From Ottelia alismoides (lineage: Eukaryota; Streptophyta; Magnoliopsida; Alismatales; Hydrocharitaceae), in the NCBI GenBank assembly GCA_037367405.1, contig JAZKJV010009320.1:310001-374000 (forward strand): a stretch of DNA of 64,000 nucleotides, given 5' to 3'. Below are positions 45,916 to 58,065 of this stretch, in pieces. The position numbers and the translations under genes are program-made. The first letter of the stretch is position 1. Each line of letters starts with the position of its first letter. The notes below the pieces were generated by a model. The model ran no database searches. It had not been told where the DNA came from and saw only the letters and a list, made by a program, of their open reading frames with translations.

Positions 45916-47170
45916 CAAACACTTATTTGAAAGAAATAGTAAAAAAAGAAAAAGAAAGGGAAAATAAAGAAATTAGGACAATATTGAGTATTTAACTTAT
46001 CTTCGTAAAATTGTTGTTTGGAGCTCTGTTAGACCTTTGGATATACACTCTGCTGATTGAATGTATGACCAGTGTAGCCAAGTCATCTGCTGATTGAAGC
46101 TCATAATAATTTTTTTATCCTTGTATATACACTCCGACAGACATTTTACTTTTCAATCAGGCCTGTACACTTTTGGAGATTCTGCATTTTTATATACTTT
46201 TTTTTGAAAGCATATATAAGGTGCAACATGTACATAAGGAGTTTTTCCTCTTGAGCCAGTAGACGATCCCTCTTTTGAAGCATTATTGCAACCCCACGAC
46301 ATCTTGTCTTTAAACCTCAACATCACTAGACCAGGTTGAGATGCACTTCCTTCCCTAGAGGAAGATGAGAGGTTCCTTCTAGATGTACTACCCTCGTATG
46401 CTACCCCAAGCCAAAAGATTCTACCTCCTCACTACCTCATCCATGAAGAGCTACGTGTAGAGTGCTTGTCTAAGATAAGCCACGGTCTGAAAGAATCATG
46501 TGTGTGTTGTTAAATGTTTTACTTAGACTAATCAAGATGACATGTGAACATAGTCTTATGGTCTCAGAGAATTAGGTCACTAGGACCTGAAAAGTCTTAA
46601 CTCCATTTTTTATAAGGTTCCTCTAAAATTAAGTGGATTAAGGCCCAACTAAGCTCCACTATTCAATTTTATTCCAGACATAGTTTAAATGTCAATACTA
46701 TCCTGAAAAATGCACATGCAAATGCAAGGAAATATGAACAATGCAAAGAAAGCTCCCCTTTTTTTCTTTTTTTTGAAAAAATGATGCATATGTGAAAAGA
46801 CATTTTTTAAAATAATTTTCTAATTTTGAACTTTTTATGGATTTTTGAAGAAAATGCAGATGTAAAGAAAGAGTTTTTTAAATTATGCAACTTTTATAGA
46901 TTTTTGGTTTTTGTAGTTTTTTTCCAAAAAGGAAAAAGGGCTAGTAAGATATATACAAGTATATACAAGAATTTTTTATTGTTTTTATTTTTGTTGTTGT
47001 TTTTTGTTTTGTTTTTTTGTTTTGTTTTTTTGTGTTTTTTTTGTGTTTTTTGTTTTTTTTCTTATTTTATTACACACGTGGATTTTACAAAATTATATGC
47101 ATATCTCCCCAAATAAACATATTTAAAAGTATGAGTTATGTCTAAAGTATATATACAATTTGTATGACAC
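45916..47170 (-). other. Element C 3' non-coding region
   Basis: The segment at 45995-46680 matches the conserved block of A, for example around GGAGTTTTTCCTCTTGAGCC and CCCTCTTTTGAAGC. The segment at 46680-47110 is AT-rich, with a T/G homopolymer run at about 46970-47060. No gene. Confidence 0.65.
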
Positions 47171-47554
47171 CTCCTATACTTAGCTCGAACTACGTCCTCA
47201 TAGTGATCAGAAAGCGACAAAGGAAGACATAACTCATGCTAAGTATAGAAAAGTGAAAAGACTCCTGTGCTACAACTACTCAAAGAAAAGATAAAAAGAA
47301 GAGAATTTGGTGAACCACCCTATACTTGGAATCAAGTAATCCTAAGTATAGTAGAGTGTACAAAAGGGGAAGACAGGTGAAGAGAATGTACATACTCAAA
47401 AATAAAAAGACAAGATATGAACAACATCACCCCCCTATACTTAGGGTAGAGTATCCCTAAGTATAGACAACAACAGGAGTGATGAACAAAACAAATATGA
47501 ACAACACAAATCATTCACCCCCCTATACTTAGGATAAAGCACATCCTAAGTATA
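47171..47554 (-). other. Hairpin-PPT array of element C (four modules)
   Basis: Modules at 47171-47248 (long stem), 47318-47351, 47430-47466 and 47518-47554. On the minus strand two of them end AAGTATAGGGGGG exactly as in A, although C has lost most of its coding sequence and its own PPT has drifted. Confidence 0.8.
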
Positions 47555-47906
47555 ACATATATACACGCACACGGAAAAGGGGTGAATGATAAAACAGAAG
47601 AAGAAAGAGTGAAACGAAAGGATATACAAGAGGAGTAGATGTACAAAGGTCAAGAAGGTTGAAAATGAACCTTCTTGCAGGACCGCTGAGGTATGGATCT
47701 AATAAGGAGTAGGTCGATATTGGGATCATCATTAGACATAAACTGAGTAAGATCGACCAAGAATGTATCCTCAGCGGTTTCAGATTGTGCAGGTCTAAAC
47801 CGATCAGTGGAAATAGTATGGTCATGTCCGGCCTGGGAAGTCTCACAAGTATCAAAGTAAAAGGCTCAAATTCATTATCCGAAAAATTAGGATCAATTTC
47901 AGCCTG

Positions 47907-48530
47907 TTAAGCCTCTACTGGATCATCATCTTTATCAAAAGGCTCAAATTCCTTTATAAAAGCAATTAAATCAAATTTGGCTTGATCGGTCTTGTCTGAA
48001 TCAGGGTGAATAGGAACAGACTCATCAGTGAAAGTAGTCGAATCATGTTCATCTTGCCTAGTCTCATAGTCTGCCTTCCGCACTAGGGTATCTATCGTGT
48101 AAATCCCACGTATGTCATCAATGCATCTCCATATACCAGAAGGGGGAACTCCAAGGTCTATACTTTTCGAGTCTTCCTCCTTGAATAGGAACTCTTGGGT
48201 TTCATTATCATCCAACATATAATAAGAATCTCTGATATTATCATCGAGGTCAAATTCTTTGGGATTGGCTAACACGAGCATACTCTCATGAGATGCAGGT
48301 TTCTTATCAGTAGTGGGAGTAGTGATCAGCACATCGCTCCCTACATTAGAACGGAAGCGAATCTCTCCTGATCCATAATCAATAATGGCTCCCACAGAGG
48401 TGAGGAAAGGCCGTCCCAGGATGATTGGAGGATGCTTCACAGGGGTGGAGGTCTCCATGGGCAATACGACAAAATCAAAAGTGAAGTTCATGCCCTGAAT
48501 GAGAATCAGAGTCCGTCTCCAGAAATAATG
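47907..48530 (-). pseudogene. Protease C-terminal half in element C
   Basis: The minus-strand frame contains NFTFDFVVLPMETSTP and IILGRPFLTSVGAIIDYGSG, matching the second half of the A protease. The acidic linker follows, and the frame stops at 47907. The active-site LLDSGSS half is missing, so it cannot be a working protease. The open length of over 190 codons in a deleted element is notable. No RT follows. Confidence 0.8.
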
Positions 48531-48648
48531 GGTTAGGCGGATATGCACAAAAATTAGGAGGAAAGTCCTCCTGAGAAAAGGAAGGTGAATCGTCTGGAGA
48601 GTACGATAAGTCCATGAAGATCGGATTAAAATAACTCCAATCAGCCAT
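48475..48648 (-). CDS. Small 57-codon ORF at the gag position of element C
   Basis: Starts MADWSYFNPIFMDLSYSPDD and ends HELHF. Acidic and Ser/Pro-rich. The stretch FLETDSDSHSG resembles the sequence just upstream of the gag ATG in A (FISSDSDPD, in frame). It overlaps the protease fragment in another frame, so a deletion seems to have joined the gag start to mid-protease. Product function unknown. Confidence 0.35.
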   Translation of the reverse strand: MADWSYFNPIFMDLSYSPDDSPSFSQEDFPPNFCAYPPNPLFLETDSDSHSGHELHF

Positions 48649-50118
48649 CTCCAAAATAAAAGACGGGATCAGGAGAGCACGAGGGTCAAGTCAAAAGATA
48701 TGGAGAAAAAGGCGCAAATGCACAGAAGGATCGAGTATGCACACTAGCAATCAAACACAAGACAAACACCTAGTTTACCAACTCAACTCAAAGTGAACAC
48801 CGTGAAGGTTCGGTCAATTATCTTGTCAATTTTAGAGTTTTGTGAGAATACAATCTATCAGAGCGATTAGAGCGAGCTGTTAGGAACCCAATGCTCTCAG
48901 GAGACTGGTCCAATCCCAAAGTTAGATCTTTCCCAGCCAATATAAATTGCGGACCGTTTACCAGTTACCCAATCAATTCAATCTGTTAAGGACGTCATGG
49001 GCTGCTTTACCGGCTACCGGAGAGATCCTCACTGGAGAACGACTAACCCAAGATAGTAGTCTGAAAAGAGTTCGAGCGTGGTTCTATCCTAGTGTGCGGG
49101 TCGCTCTCTCGCTACATACAAACCAAACAATTAAGGGGGTTACTCTCCCTAAAACAATGATTTTTCCTTGTGTCATTTTAGGGTCTAGTTTCCTATAGTA
49201 GTTCCGTATTTTTGGTTGTTGTCACTTGGTTAAAATATTTTCAAAGAATAGCCTACTGAGTGTCCAATTTCCTTTTAACTTATGTGAGTGAAAACAAGGA
49301 AGGAGATCGGAAATGCCAATACGCGATTAAAAACAATGATGCATGCAGGGGTTAGAGATGCGTACCTTGTCGCCAACACTCTACATGCAAGTGATCCACA
49401 CAGAATTGAAATAAACTATCCTATATGATGCAAGTGAACCATCCTAGATGATAACTTCTATTAACGGGCAAGAACAAGTTAATTTGACTAAGTCCAAATT
49501 ACGCTCTACTCTATAGGTACAGAAATTCTTATTTAGGGTGTTTGGACCTAATTCATTACCTGGCTCAAGCAAATTAATTAAAGCAATCAATAGTAGCTCA
49601 CGAAATCTGTGTGAAATAAAGAAAAATAAAGCGATGAAAACAAAACCGGTGAGGTCCCCCAAGTGCATCGGTACTTGACGAAACTAACTCCGCAACAAAT
49701 GAAAGTCCTTTTTATAGAGTTCAAATGCTAGAAAAATAAATGAAAAAATATCTTTTTTGGTCTCCTTCAATTCTTCTTCTCCTCCTCTCACGCTATCCTA
49801 TGGCTCGGTGAAGAATAAAGCCACCTCCACTTCGCTTGGGTTCTTTGGCTCTCCTCGGATCACCTCCTTCACTTTGCGGGCCCTCGCAAGAAAAAGAAAA
49901 GAGAATGTGTAAGAAATACAATTATCAAATATGAGAAAAAATGAAACAAATGCAGTGAATGAAAACAATGGAATAATGTGGTAAAAATATAAACAGATAT
50001 GTACAACCAAGAATATCAGGTCAAAAGAGAAACCTAACTACCCTCGTTGTGCCTTCTCAGCAACGACGCCATTTTGTTGATTGAAAATTTGGAGTTTTTG
50101 ATTTTTTTTATTTTATTT
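48649..50118 (-). other. Element C leader
   Basis: Non-coding, with only weak similarity to the A and B leaders by eye. Short open frames at 48947, 49444 and 49798 have no domain. Confidence 0.5.
50057..50071 (-). other. Second PBS-like copy in element C
   Basis: Plus-strand CTCAGCAACGACGCCA is followed by TTTTGTTG, repeating both the PBS and the first bases of the LTR edge. It lies 64 bp from the main PBS. Confidence 0.6.
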
Positions 50119-50135
50119 CCCCAGCAACGGCGCCA
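50119..50135 (-). other. tRNA-Asp primer-binding site of element C
   Basis: Plus-strand CCCCAGCAACGGCGCCA, complementary in sense to the tRNA-Asp 3' end and 3 bp from the LTR edge at 50139. Confidence 0.85.
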
Positions 50136-50138
50136 TTT

Positions 50139-53100
50139 TGTTGGCACGAGCTCTTCGAGGATTGATAATTAATGAATGATATGAGTCGTCGTTATCACCG
50201 AAAATCCCATGACAAACAAGCATTTTTTTTCTTCTCTCGATGTATAATAATTACAAAGAATAAGTAATGTGAGCAAGAGAATATTTTTTTGCTACTTATT
50301 TACCTGTATAGCGGACAGAATCGAACTCAGGGAGGCTACAATTCCCGAGGGTTATTCAATTAATCGACAAAAAGTCAATTAAAAGAAAAAGGAAATCTCA
50401 AAGGCAAACTATCATTGGTTTTTATGAAATTTTTCTCTTTTTAATGTTTTTAATTAATTTTTTTTATTCCTATTTTTTATTTTCTGATTTTCAAATTTTT
50501 AGCGATTTTAATTTTACAAATTTTTTTATTTTTAAATCAAGAATAATATGCACAAAATAAGAAATACGCACACCAACTCTTTTTGTAATTTTCTATTTTA
50601 TAAAAAAATGCTCAGAAAAATCTAGAGAAAATAATCTTGTGTTTTAAAGATTTTGAAATATTTTTGGGAATTTTATAGAATTTTCATATGTTTTTGTATT
50701 TTTCTAAAAATCAAACAGTGACAAAAATTAGAAACAGTGCATAGCCTGGAGTAATTTGCAACTTAAAAATATTTTAAGTACCTGAACTCTTGGCAATTAT
50801 TTTTATAATAAAATAGGGACAAATATCTACAAACAGAGACTGAAATCAAGATTTTTGGAATTTTGTAGAAAAAATTATGATTTTTTTAAGATTTTAGTAT
50901 TTTTCATTTTTTTTGTTTTATAAATAGTTAATGCACAAAATTTGGATAGAAATTAAAAGAGAATGAAATAAAATTAATCTAATTTTTTTCGGAATTTTTG
51001 GAGCAATATTCAAATTTTTAACAATTTTAAAATTCCAAGCAAACAAAAAGACACTGTTTTTGAATTTTTAAAAATATTAAATGGCAACAAAATGTGATGA
51101 AATTTTTACACAAAGTTTTGCAGAATTTTAGAGCAACGCAAACATTTATTTCAGTCAAAAGAGCAATAAAATTAAAGGTCCGGAGTATAGGGACCTAAAT
51201 GTAATTATTTAATGTTTTTGCATGAAAACGAAATAAGAAATAAACATTGGGAAAAGAGATGCAAATACCCAGTGATTTATGTAAAACACGTGAGTTGGCT
51301 CTAGTAGAGGCTTTTTTTGTTTTCAAAACTCCTAGGGGACTTTGTGATATTTCTCCAAATTCTTTCATTTTTTTAAACACCCCCTCCTAGGGTTACTGCG
51401 ATCCTTCATTTTAAGATAAATGAAGGGGATTGCTGATCATGTTCCGCCGCCGCCACAATAGGGGGGTGGGCGCGGGGAGTGGTACGGCGGTGCGCAAAGC
51501 GCTGGAGGAGGATCATTCCCGCTGCATGGGAGGAGGTGTGCTGGCCGCCGCCAAGCGAGAGTGGGAAGGCTGGGCACCGCAGGGGGCGGAGGGTGCTTCG
51601 CGTCGGTGGAGGTTGAAGGTGTGGCGCTGGCCCGTGCGGTTGCGCGGATCTGGAAGGACGGCCGGGGCGGACGCCACAGTGTCGGCTGTAGACGGAGATC
51701 ATACCGCATCGGTCGAGACCTGCTTGCTTTTTTTATTTTTTTAAACAGGAAATGTAAATAGAGATAAAAAAGGTTTTTTATTTTTTAGTGCTTTTTATTT
51801 TCCTGCAAAAAAAGATGTTAGAGAAAAAGAAAAAAAATATTTTTTTATTTTTTATTTTTTATTTCTAAACAAATGAGGATGAAAGCATGATGACTTGATC
51901 CCCAAATTCAAAACGGAAGACGTGAATGTGTGTGGTTCCAAGGGGAATGGCGGACGGAACCGGATCTCCGACCACCGTTCATGGTAAGAGGTGGAAGATC
52001 GTGCGAGGTAGAAATGAACGCGTAGAGATTTAGAAAGTGAGATGAAATATTAGATCATTGGAGAATCAAATCATAATGGTTTTTTTAAGATCTAGAAAAA
52101 CAAAATGACAACGAAGAACAAATATTAGAAAATATAACTACGATGAATCTAGGATAAAACAAGAGAAAATGGATCTACCTTAGGAGCGGAAAAGACCTTG
52201 TTCACCTCGACGAAGGTCGACGCGTTGTCATCGGACGACTCGGAGGTGAGGCACCCTTTTACAACAAGAAGACTCTCGAAGATCGGGCTCCTCTCACCAA
52301 AGATTGATCAAGTTAAAATGATGGAGAAGGAGCCATATAAATAGAAAAGATAATAGAGTTTGAAATTTGAATTTTTTTTGAATTTTTTGATGAAGATAAG
52401 AGATAAGAGAGAAAAATAAATGAGATAAAGATAAAAAAATAAATATTTACAAAAATTAATTATTTTATTGAATTTTTGTCAATTTATTTATTGTAAAATT
52501 AAAATTTATTTTTTTTATTTTTTGGATGTTAGTTAAGAAAATTAATTATATACATATGATATATACATATATGACATTATATACAAGGTTAACTAAGCAA
52601 ATTAGTTTGTTTTATTTTAAAATTAATTTTTTTATTTTTTATTTTTATTTTAAATAATTTGGGAAAATATTTACAAATATCTACAAATATAATATGTACA
52701 AAATACATGGGAAAATTGCACAAACCACCACAGAAAACTATTTTTCACATGTAACTCCAAAAATTATGAAATCATAGCCATTTTAAAGATAACTTAATTT
52801 AAAGTACAATGGAAGTGAGTTCTGTTCAATTGGAGTTCATATGGAGTCGGAATTGATCTTTCGGTTATTGCTTAGTGGATTTTTTCTGAGTGTGGTTGCT
52901 TTTATTCTATACATGATTTAATTGTGTAACTATTTTTATAAATTAGAAGATATTTTTATTTACAACTCTTGTTTGAAAAATTATTTTGTTTGAGATCACT
53001 TAATATACAAATAAAATAGTGAAGTATACAAATATACACAACCCAAAATTTTTTTTGGATTTTCTGAATAAAGATCCTATCTCCCCCTACTTCATTTCTG

Positions 53101-53355
53101 GTCGATCAGGTCAAGTCTTGACCTTCTCTCGGGGTTTGGGTTAACCTGTATCTATTACATATATACAGTCTTCCCTTTTTTCTTTATTTTTCCTTTCTTT
53201 CTTTATTTATTTTAGGTTAAAATGGCAAGAAGTGTACAATATTTACACACAAATGCAAGTTAGTAAGAATATGGACTTAGTGTTATATACAAGCATTTTA
53301 TAAGGGATTTTAGGCTAAAATAAATGAATAAAGATGACGAATCGCAGATTCATCA
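50139..53355 (-). repeat. Element C 5' LTR
   Basis: Homologous to 42604-45882. The leader GC-rich part is at about 51420-51720; predicted ORFs there (51406-51761) parallel those in the other LTR but carry no domain. The U3 purine tract is near 53080-53105. The rest is AT-rich with no gene. Confidence 0.85.
51720..52178 (-). other. Intron-like segment in the C 5' LTR leader
   Basis: Donor AAG/GTAGATCC (GT at 52178-52177), one base shorter than the near-consensus donor of the other LTR, and acceptor CAAGCAG/GTCTCG (AG at 51721-51720). Length 459 nt. Confidence 0.4.
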
Positions 53356-53360
53356 TCGAC
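53356..53360. repeat. Target-site duplication of element C, right copy
   Basis: TCGAC, with one mismatch to 42599-42603. Confidence 0.75.
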
Positions 53361-53551
53361 ACCCTATATATACTTGCTCACTATATACATTTATTGGTAG
53401 GGATTATTATAAATTTTGATCCTCTCTAATTTGTATTGTTTGACTATTAATTGTGCGTTGATTGTTGTCTGAGTTAGTCAGCTCTTGTGATTGGTCACTT
53501 CAGTGATTGTGAGGCCTCATGAACACCTCACGGTGTTTGACTGACTCAACA
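53361..53551 (+). repeat. Element E 3' LTR, end part
   Basis: Continues the LTR interrupted at 42603. It aligns with the last part of the A LTR (near 10080-10160) and ends about CTCAACA at 53551, where copia RT sequence begins. Confidence 0.6.
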
Positions 53552-54060
53552 ATATACCATCCCTTATTAGCATCCACTGAAAGGATTGTGCGAATAGAGC
53601 CCATCCGTGCCACTAGAGAGAAGGTTTCAAAGTTGTCAACCTCATAAGTCTGTTTAAATCATTTGGCAACTAGTCATGCTTTCAATTTATCAATGGACCC
53701 ATTAGGCTACTATTTTTTTGTAAAGGCATATCTGCAAACCGCAAGTTGAGTTCCCATGGATATGGTACAAGGTCCCATGTTCCCCTAGATGTGAGAGCAT
53801 CCATTTCCTCATCCATTGCATGTTTCCAGCTATGATCATGTAAAGCACTATGATGATATTTGGGAACATAAATAGTCACGACAGCATTTGCATATCTCTT
53901 GTCAGAGTAGGATAAACCAACAGTAGGAGTGAAATGAGACATAGGGTGGAAAGTACATTTCCTCTTTGTTCTGTGTAAAGCTATGGGAAGCTCTTGAGGA
54001 GCATCCGAGGCAGCAATGGGGGGAGCACTTGAAGATGGCATGTCATCTTACAAAAGAGGA
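53552..54060 (-). pseudogene. Copia reverse transcriptase fragment
   Basis: On the minus strand, 53682-54041 holds HSWKHAMDEEMDALTSRGTW, the usual start of copia RT. The following bases to 53552 continue as VDNFETFSLVARMGSIRT-like sequence in another frame, up to the edge of element E. The RT catalytic part is beyond the insertion and not seen. Ty1/copia, class I. Confidence 0.85.
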
Positions 54061-54669
54061 ACATGCAAAGGCGCATGAGCATGCACAGATGTATGCTTGT
54101 GCTTAAAAACTATTGGTGGCGGAGGAAGATCCAATGGAATATCCGTAATAGATTGTGTAAAAAAGAGAACAGACCATACAAGGTCTCCATATATCACAAT
54201 AGACAAGAGAAGAAGGAACTCCATGATGGGGCTCATCACGTGCAGGAAAGGATGCTTGATGATGTTTCCCAAACTAACAGGCCTCGCACTCCAAGGGCTT
54301 TAGCGTAGAAAGTTTAGGAAGCATTGTGGAGATAGCCTTGGAAAAAGGATGTCAGAGGCAAATATGCCAAAGTAAAGGATCATCAGAGATATATGCATCA
54401 CCAACAAAACTGGAATCAGAAGGAATGTCAAGATAGTATATGACATTCTTCTCATACCCCCACCAAAAATCTGCTTTATCGGTATGTGTCCTAAAAATAA
54501 AAATAGAACTCATAAAAAATAACACAATAATTAAGCTCAGTGCAAAATTTCTAACATATAATAGGCTAAGAGGAAATGCAGGGGCGCAATAGACTCCAAT
54601 CAGTTAGATCTTGAAGTAGAACTCCATAGCTGCAACAACAGTGATGGGGAAATGGTTCCCGTTAGCAAC
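54061..54669 (-). pseudogene. Copia integrase region with the catalytic core missing
   Basis: On the minus strand a zinc-binding pre-integrase stretch is recognisable across frames (DPLLWHMR-like near 54360, GNIIKHPFLHVMSP at 54272). The sequence then jumps to the Pro-rich integrase-RT linker (DIPLDLPPPPIVFK near 54130). The DDE core expected between them is absent, so an internal deletion is inferred. Confidence 0.65.
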
Positions 54670-55336
54670 TCAAACTATTTTCATAGAAATAGAGAGATGA
54701 TGGAATGTTAGAATATTAACTTCTCCCGTCAAATGTGTGGATGCCCCTGAGTCAATAATCCATGCAGGGCCAGAAGCAGGAACATTGTTGGCTATTGTAC
54801 TTGAGGTTGTAGACAAACTTGGAGTAGGAGCAGAGGTAGTACTAACATCGGTGGAGGTTCTAGAGTTCTGTAGAAGTTTCCTTAGGTAGGAGGATTTTGA
54901 ATAACTAAAAGGTGTTGACATTCAACCAAAATGCTGATCAGGAGAGTCCTCTACAGTATCATTAGATGCTTCATAAGAGGATGTCTCATAGGCACTGTTA
55001 GCATTAGATTATATGCTAGACTTTTCCCTGCTTTTATGGGTGGTTCCAGCGCATGTAGTGAATGCACGTTGGATATTGAGGAGAAGTAAAATCATGTCGA
55101 TGACCATGGCCAAAATCTTATCTACGCCCTGAGTCATGACCATGAGAATGACCAAAGTAACACCCTCAATCTTTTGGAAAGCCCGATCGTCCTATGTTCC
55201 TGGATGATGCATAGTGAGCACTATTCTCTATAGATGGTAGATCATAAGGATGTTCAACAAATATGTTGATTTCCTCTAGACGACCAAAGAGAGTCTCAAA
55301 CAATTGCAAGATATCAGTTGTCAAGAAACTGGTCCT
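54670..55336 (-). pseudogene. Copia Gag end and protease remnant
   Basis: 54670-54921 contains PAWIIDSGASTHLTG, the copia protease active-site motif, after a Ser/Thr-rich linker. Upstream, to 55336, degraded Gag includes a damaged zinc-knuckle stretch and LFGRLEEINIF-like residues. Stops are frequent. Cut at 55337 by element D. Confidence 0.8.
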
Positions 55337-57293
55337 TGATAACAGAGAATTTCCGAGGGTCTAGATAAATATCCAATCGCTGAAGCGACCACCCGAAAGT
55401 CCTCTGTTGATCAATAATTAACCCACAATAAAACAACTGAGCCCCAAGAATGTGGAATAAATATTTATTTTCTCTACCATAAAATGCATAGTGAATAAGC
55501 ATGTAGAGGTCGAATCATAGAGAGCAAAATAGGTAGTCTATGGTTATCTATGTATAACCTAGTCATTTGTTCAAATAATGCTTTTTGTGGGTTTTAATTT
55601 TAGAGACTGTTTATATTCTATTTCTATATATATTTTATATTTTATATTTTATATTTGATTTTCAATTTTCTGATTTTACATTATTTTTACATTTTTTTAG
55701 ATTTCCTTTCTTTTCTTTTATAAATACAATATAGCTTATATAAAGCTTTATTTACTCAATATATAGGGATAGATTTCTAAATGCAAGTAAATATAATTAA
55801 AATTCAGAAAATAATTTATTTTTTGTTTTTAATATTTTTTAATGTTTTTTGTATTTTCTTGGAATTTTTTTAATTTTTATGTACTTGTAAATAAAAAATT
55901 ATCCTAATAATGAGATTAATACATAATCTGAACATAATTTGGGTTTGAAAAATAATAAATAAGTTCAAAATTACCCAAATGAATTATAATACATAAATAA
56001 TAATATATAGGTAATTATAAAACATAAAAACATATTTTGGTATTTTTGTGGAATTTTTACATTTTTATTGGATTTTGGAGCTTTCTAAATATTTAATTTT
56101 ATTTTTCTTATTTTTAGAGGTTTTAGTTTTTTGGAGACAATAAATGAAAAAATTTATCATATATAATTTTTTGAAATTTTTTCATTAAGTTTTTATACTT
56201 TTTGCTATTTTATAAATTAGGCAGGGAATAATTAGGCTCCTTTTTAATTTTTAAAGTTAGATAAAATTCAAAAAATGCTGATTAAAAATATGGGTGTGAA
56301 AATGCATAGCATGAGCATTTATCCCTATTTTTTCGTTCTTTTAGGAGCAATGTAGGTATTTTTAATAAATACATAAAGACTACAAAAATACATGTCCTAG
56401 CAGGGGTATTTTTGTAAATAAAATAAAGTCCATGGATGTCATTGCAATTTACCCAAATGTTTTCAACATTTTTTTAACATTTCAGGGCTAGATTTAAATT
56501 TCAAAACCCGCCAGGGGTCAGATGCAAATAACCCATCACGTGGGACGACACGTGATTCATATAGGTAGGGACCATAATGCAAATATGTAAAAGACCAGGG
56601 GCCTGCTCGCAAATTTCTCAAAAATGTAACAAATAAATTTTATTTCATTGTACCTTTTCTAAATACACAATCGCAGGGGTATCCCTGCAATTTTCCCACC
56701 TAACGTGCGACAACACATGAGGTGACGTGGAATGGACCTTTTTGCAATCACAAGAAGTTCAGGGGTCTTTTACAATATTTCCACTTTATTTTTAACGCTC
56801 TATTTATTTCAGTACTAAACAATTACTACAAAAATGGCAGGGGTATAAGTGCAAATTACCCCTTAATAGGCTGGATCGGAGGACGCTCCTTCCTCACTTG
56901 GACACGTGGTACGTCTTGGGTGCTTGATACCCCTTCACTGATCTACGGTGAGGATGAGATCTTGGGCTTCATCGAACGGCTGGAGGCGCAGTGTGGTTGA
57001 ACGACCAGGATTAGAGTTGGAAGATAGCTTCATCCGACGGCTGCTGTTGTCCACAAAAAACAAGGAAGAAGGTCTTCTTCCCCAAACTTCGTCTTCGATT
57101 TTCTCCCTCCTCCGGTGGCTTCCAGCGATGGCTATGGTGTCTACACATCTAGGGAGTCGTTCCGCAACCGCTGATATACTCCACTAGGCCCCTGGAGGTC
57201 CGAAGAGGTCAGTGAGATAAGAGAAGAAGGGGACCTCCAGGAACCTCGTGTCAGGTCAATATGAGCCCAGAAGGGCTCCTTTGATTGCAAAAC

Positions 57294-57648
57294 CTACACA
57301 GAACGAACGGGTGGCTCGAGGAATTCGGCCTCGACCTGGATTGAAGTTGTTACGCGATGGAAATGGGATGGGTGGTGAGGCTCCGGCGAGGGGAGGTGGT
57401 GAGCCTCGATTTGCATAACCGGGAGAGTTCTGGTTGATCTGAGGCGATTGGGAGATGGAGAATACGAGAGGGAAGAAAGTGAGGGTGAAAGGGGGGTTAG
57501 AGCACAGATGGTTCACGATGGACTCGTTCACCGAACTTTGATTTAACTAAACTTAAGCTAACCACTATGCTAATCACTAAACTACATACACAAATGAAAT
57601 ACGAGAATTAAAACCTAGATAAAAATGCAATAAAAATAGCTCTTATAC
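57294..57648 (-). other. Intron-like segment in the D LTR leader
   Basis: Donor CCAG/GTATAAGAG (GT at 57648-57647), the same as in element A, and acceptor TTCTGTGTAG/GTT (AG at 57295-57294). Length 355 nt. Confidence 0.5.
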
Positions 57649-58042
57649 CTGGTGGAGCACCAGGGAGCAGGGCTACGCCGGAGCGCGGCCGTGGGTGCAG
57701 CCCCACCTTCTCTGACTGGTTCTAGCCTCCAAGAGCTTCTCCCAGTCACGAAGAATCGATCTGGACTGAAGGCTAGAGTGGAAAAAGGGTAAAGGTTGAC
57801 CAAATTTACGGAGGAAGGCATAGGCATTTATTTATAGACATGGTGGTGCACCCTTATTGACCGGGGTTAATCAAAGAATCGAGTGTGTTACTGGGCGATC
57901 CGAGTAGGTGGCGTGATTGAGGGATGATGGATGAAGGTTTTTTGTGAAGGAATCAAAGGGAGAACATCAACGGTTAGGAAGGGGAAAATGGGAGAAGACT
58001 GCTTGATGGACGTCTGTCATGTCAGGCGGTTGGGGACAGAGG

Positions 58043-58065
58043 AGTTGACCGCGGTCAACAGTTGA
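58043..58065 (-). promoter_or_regulatory. Palindromic W-box cluster in the D LTR promoter
   Basis: GTTGACCGCGGTCAAC followed by AGTTGAC: three TTGAC cores in alternating orientation, about 205 bp upstream of the TATA-like box in element sense. Matches the W-box pair of A at the same spacing. Confidence 0.5.

Larger units (their letters stand above)
42604..53355 (-). mobile_element. Element C: short non-autonomous Athila-like element (10.8 kb)
   Basis: LTRs at 42604-45882 and 50139-53355, both ending TGTTGGCACGAG on the plus strand. PBS at 50119-50135, PPT at 45883, and a 4.3-kb internal region. Only a 57-codon ORF and half a protease are left of gag-pol; RT, RNase H and integrase are absent. 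All cis signals are kept: leader, hairpin-PPT array, conserved 3' block, PPT. It could have moved using proteins of relatives. The LTRs differ visibly, so insertion was not recent. Confidence 0.9.

Noticed and set aside
46970..47060. T/G homopolymer-rich tract as a gene (96-codon ORF 46826-47116)
   Set aside because: Low-complexity translation of T-runs, inside the non-coding 3' region of C.
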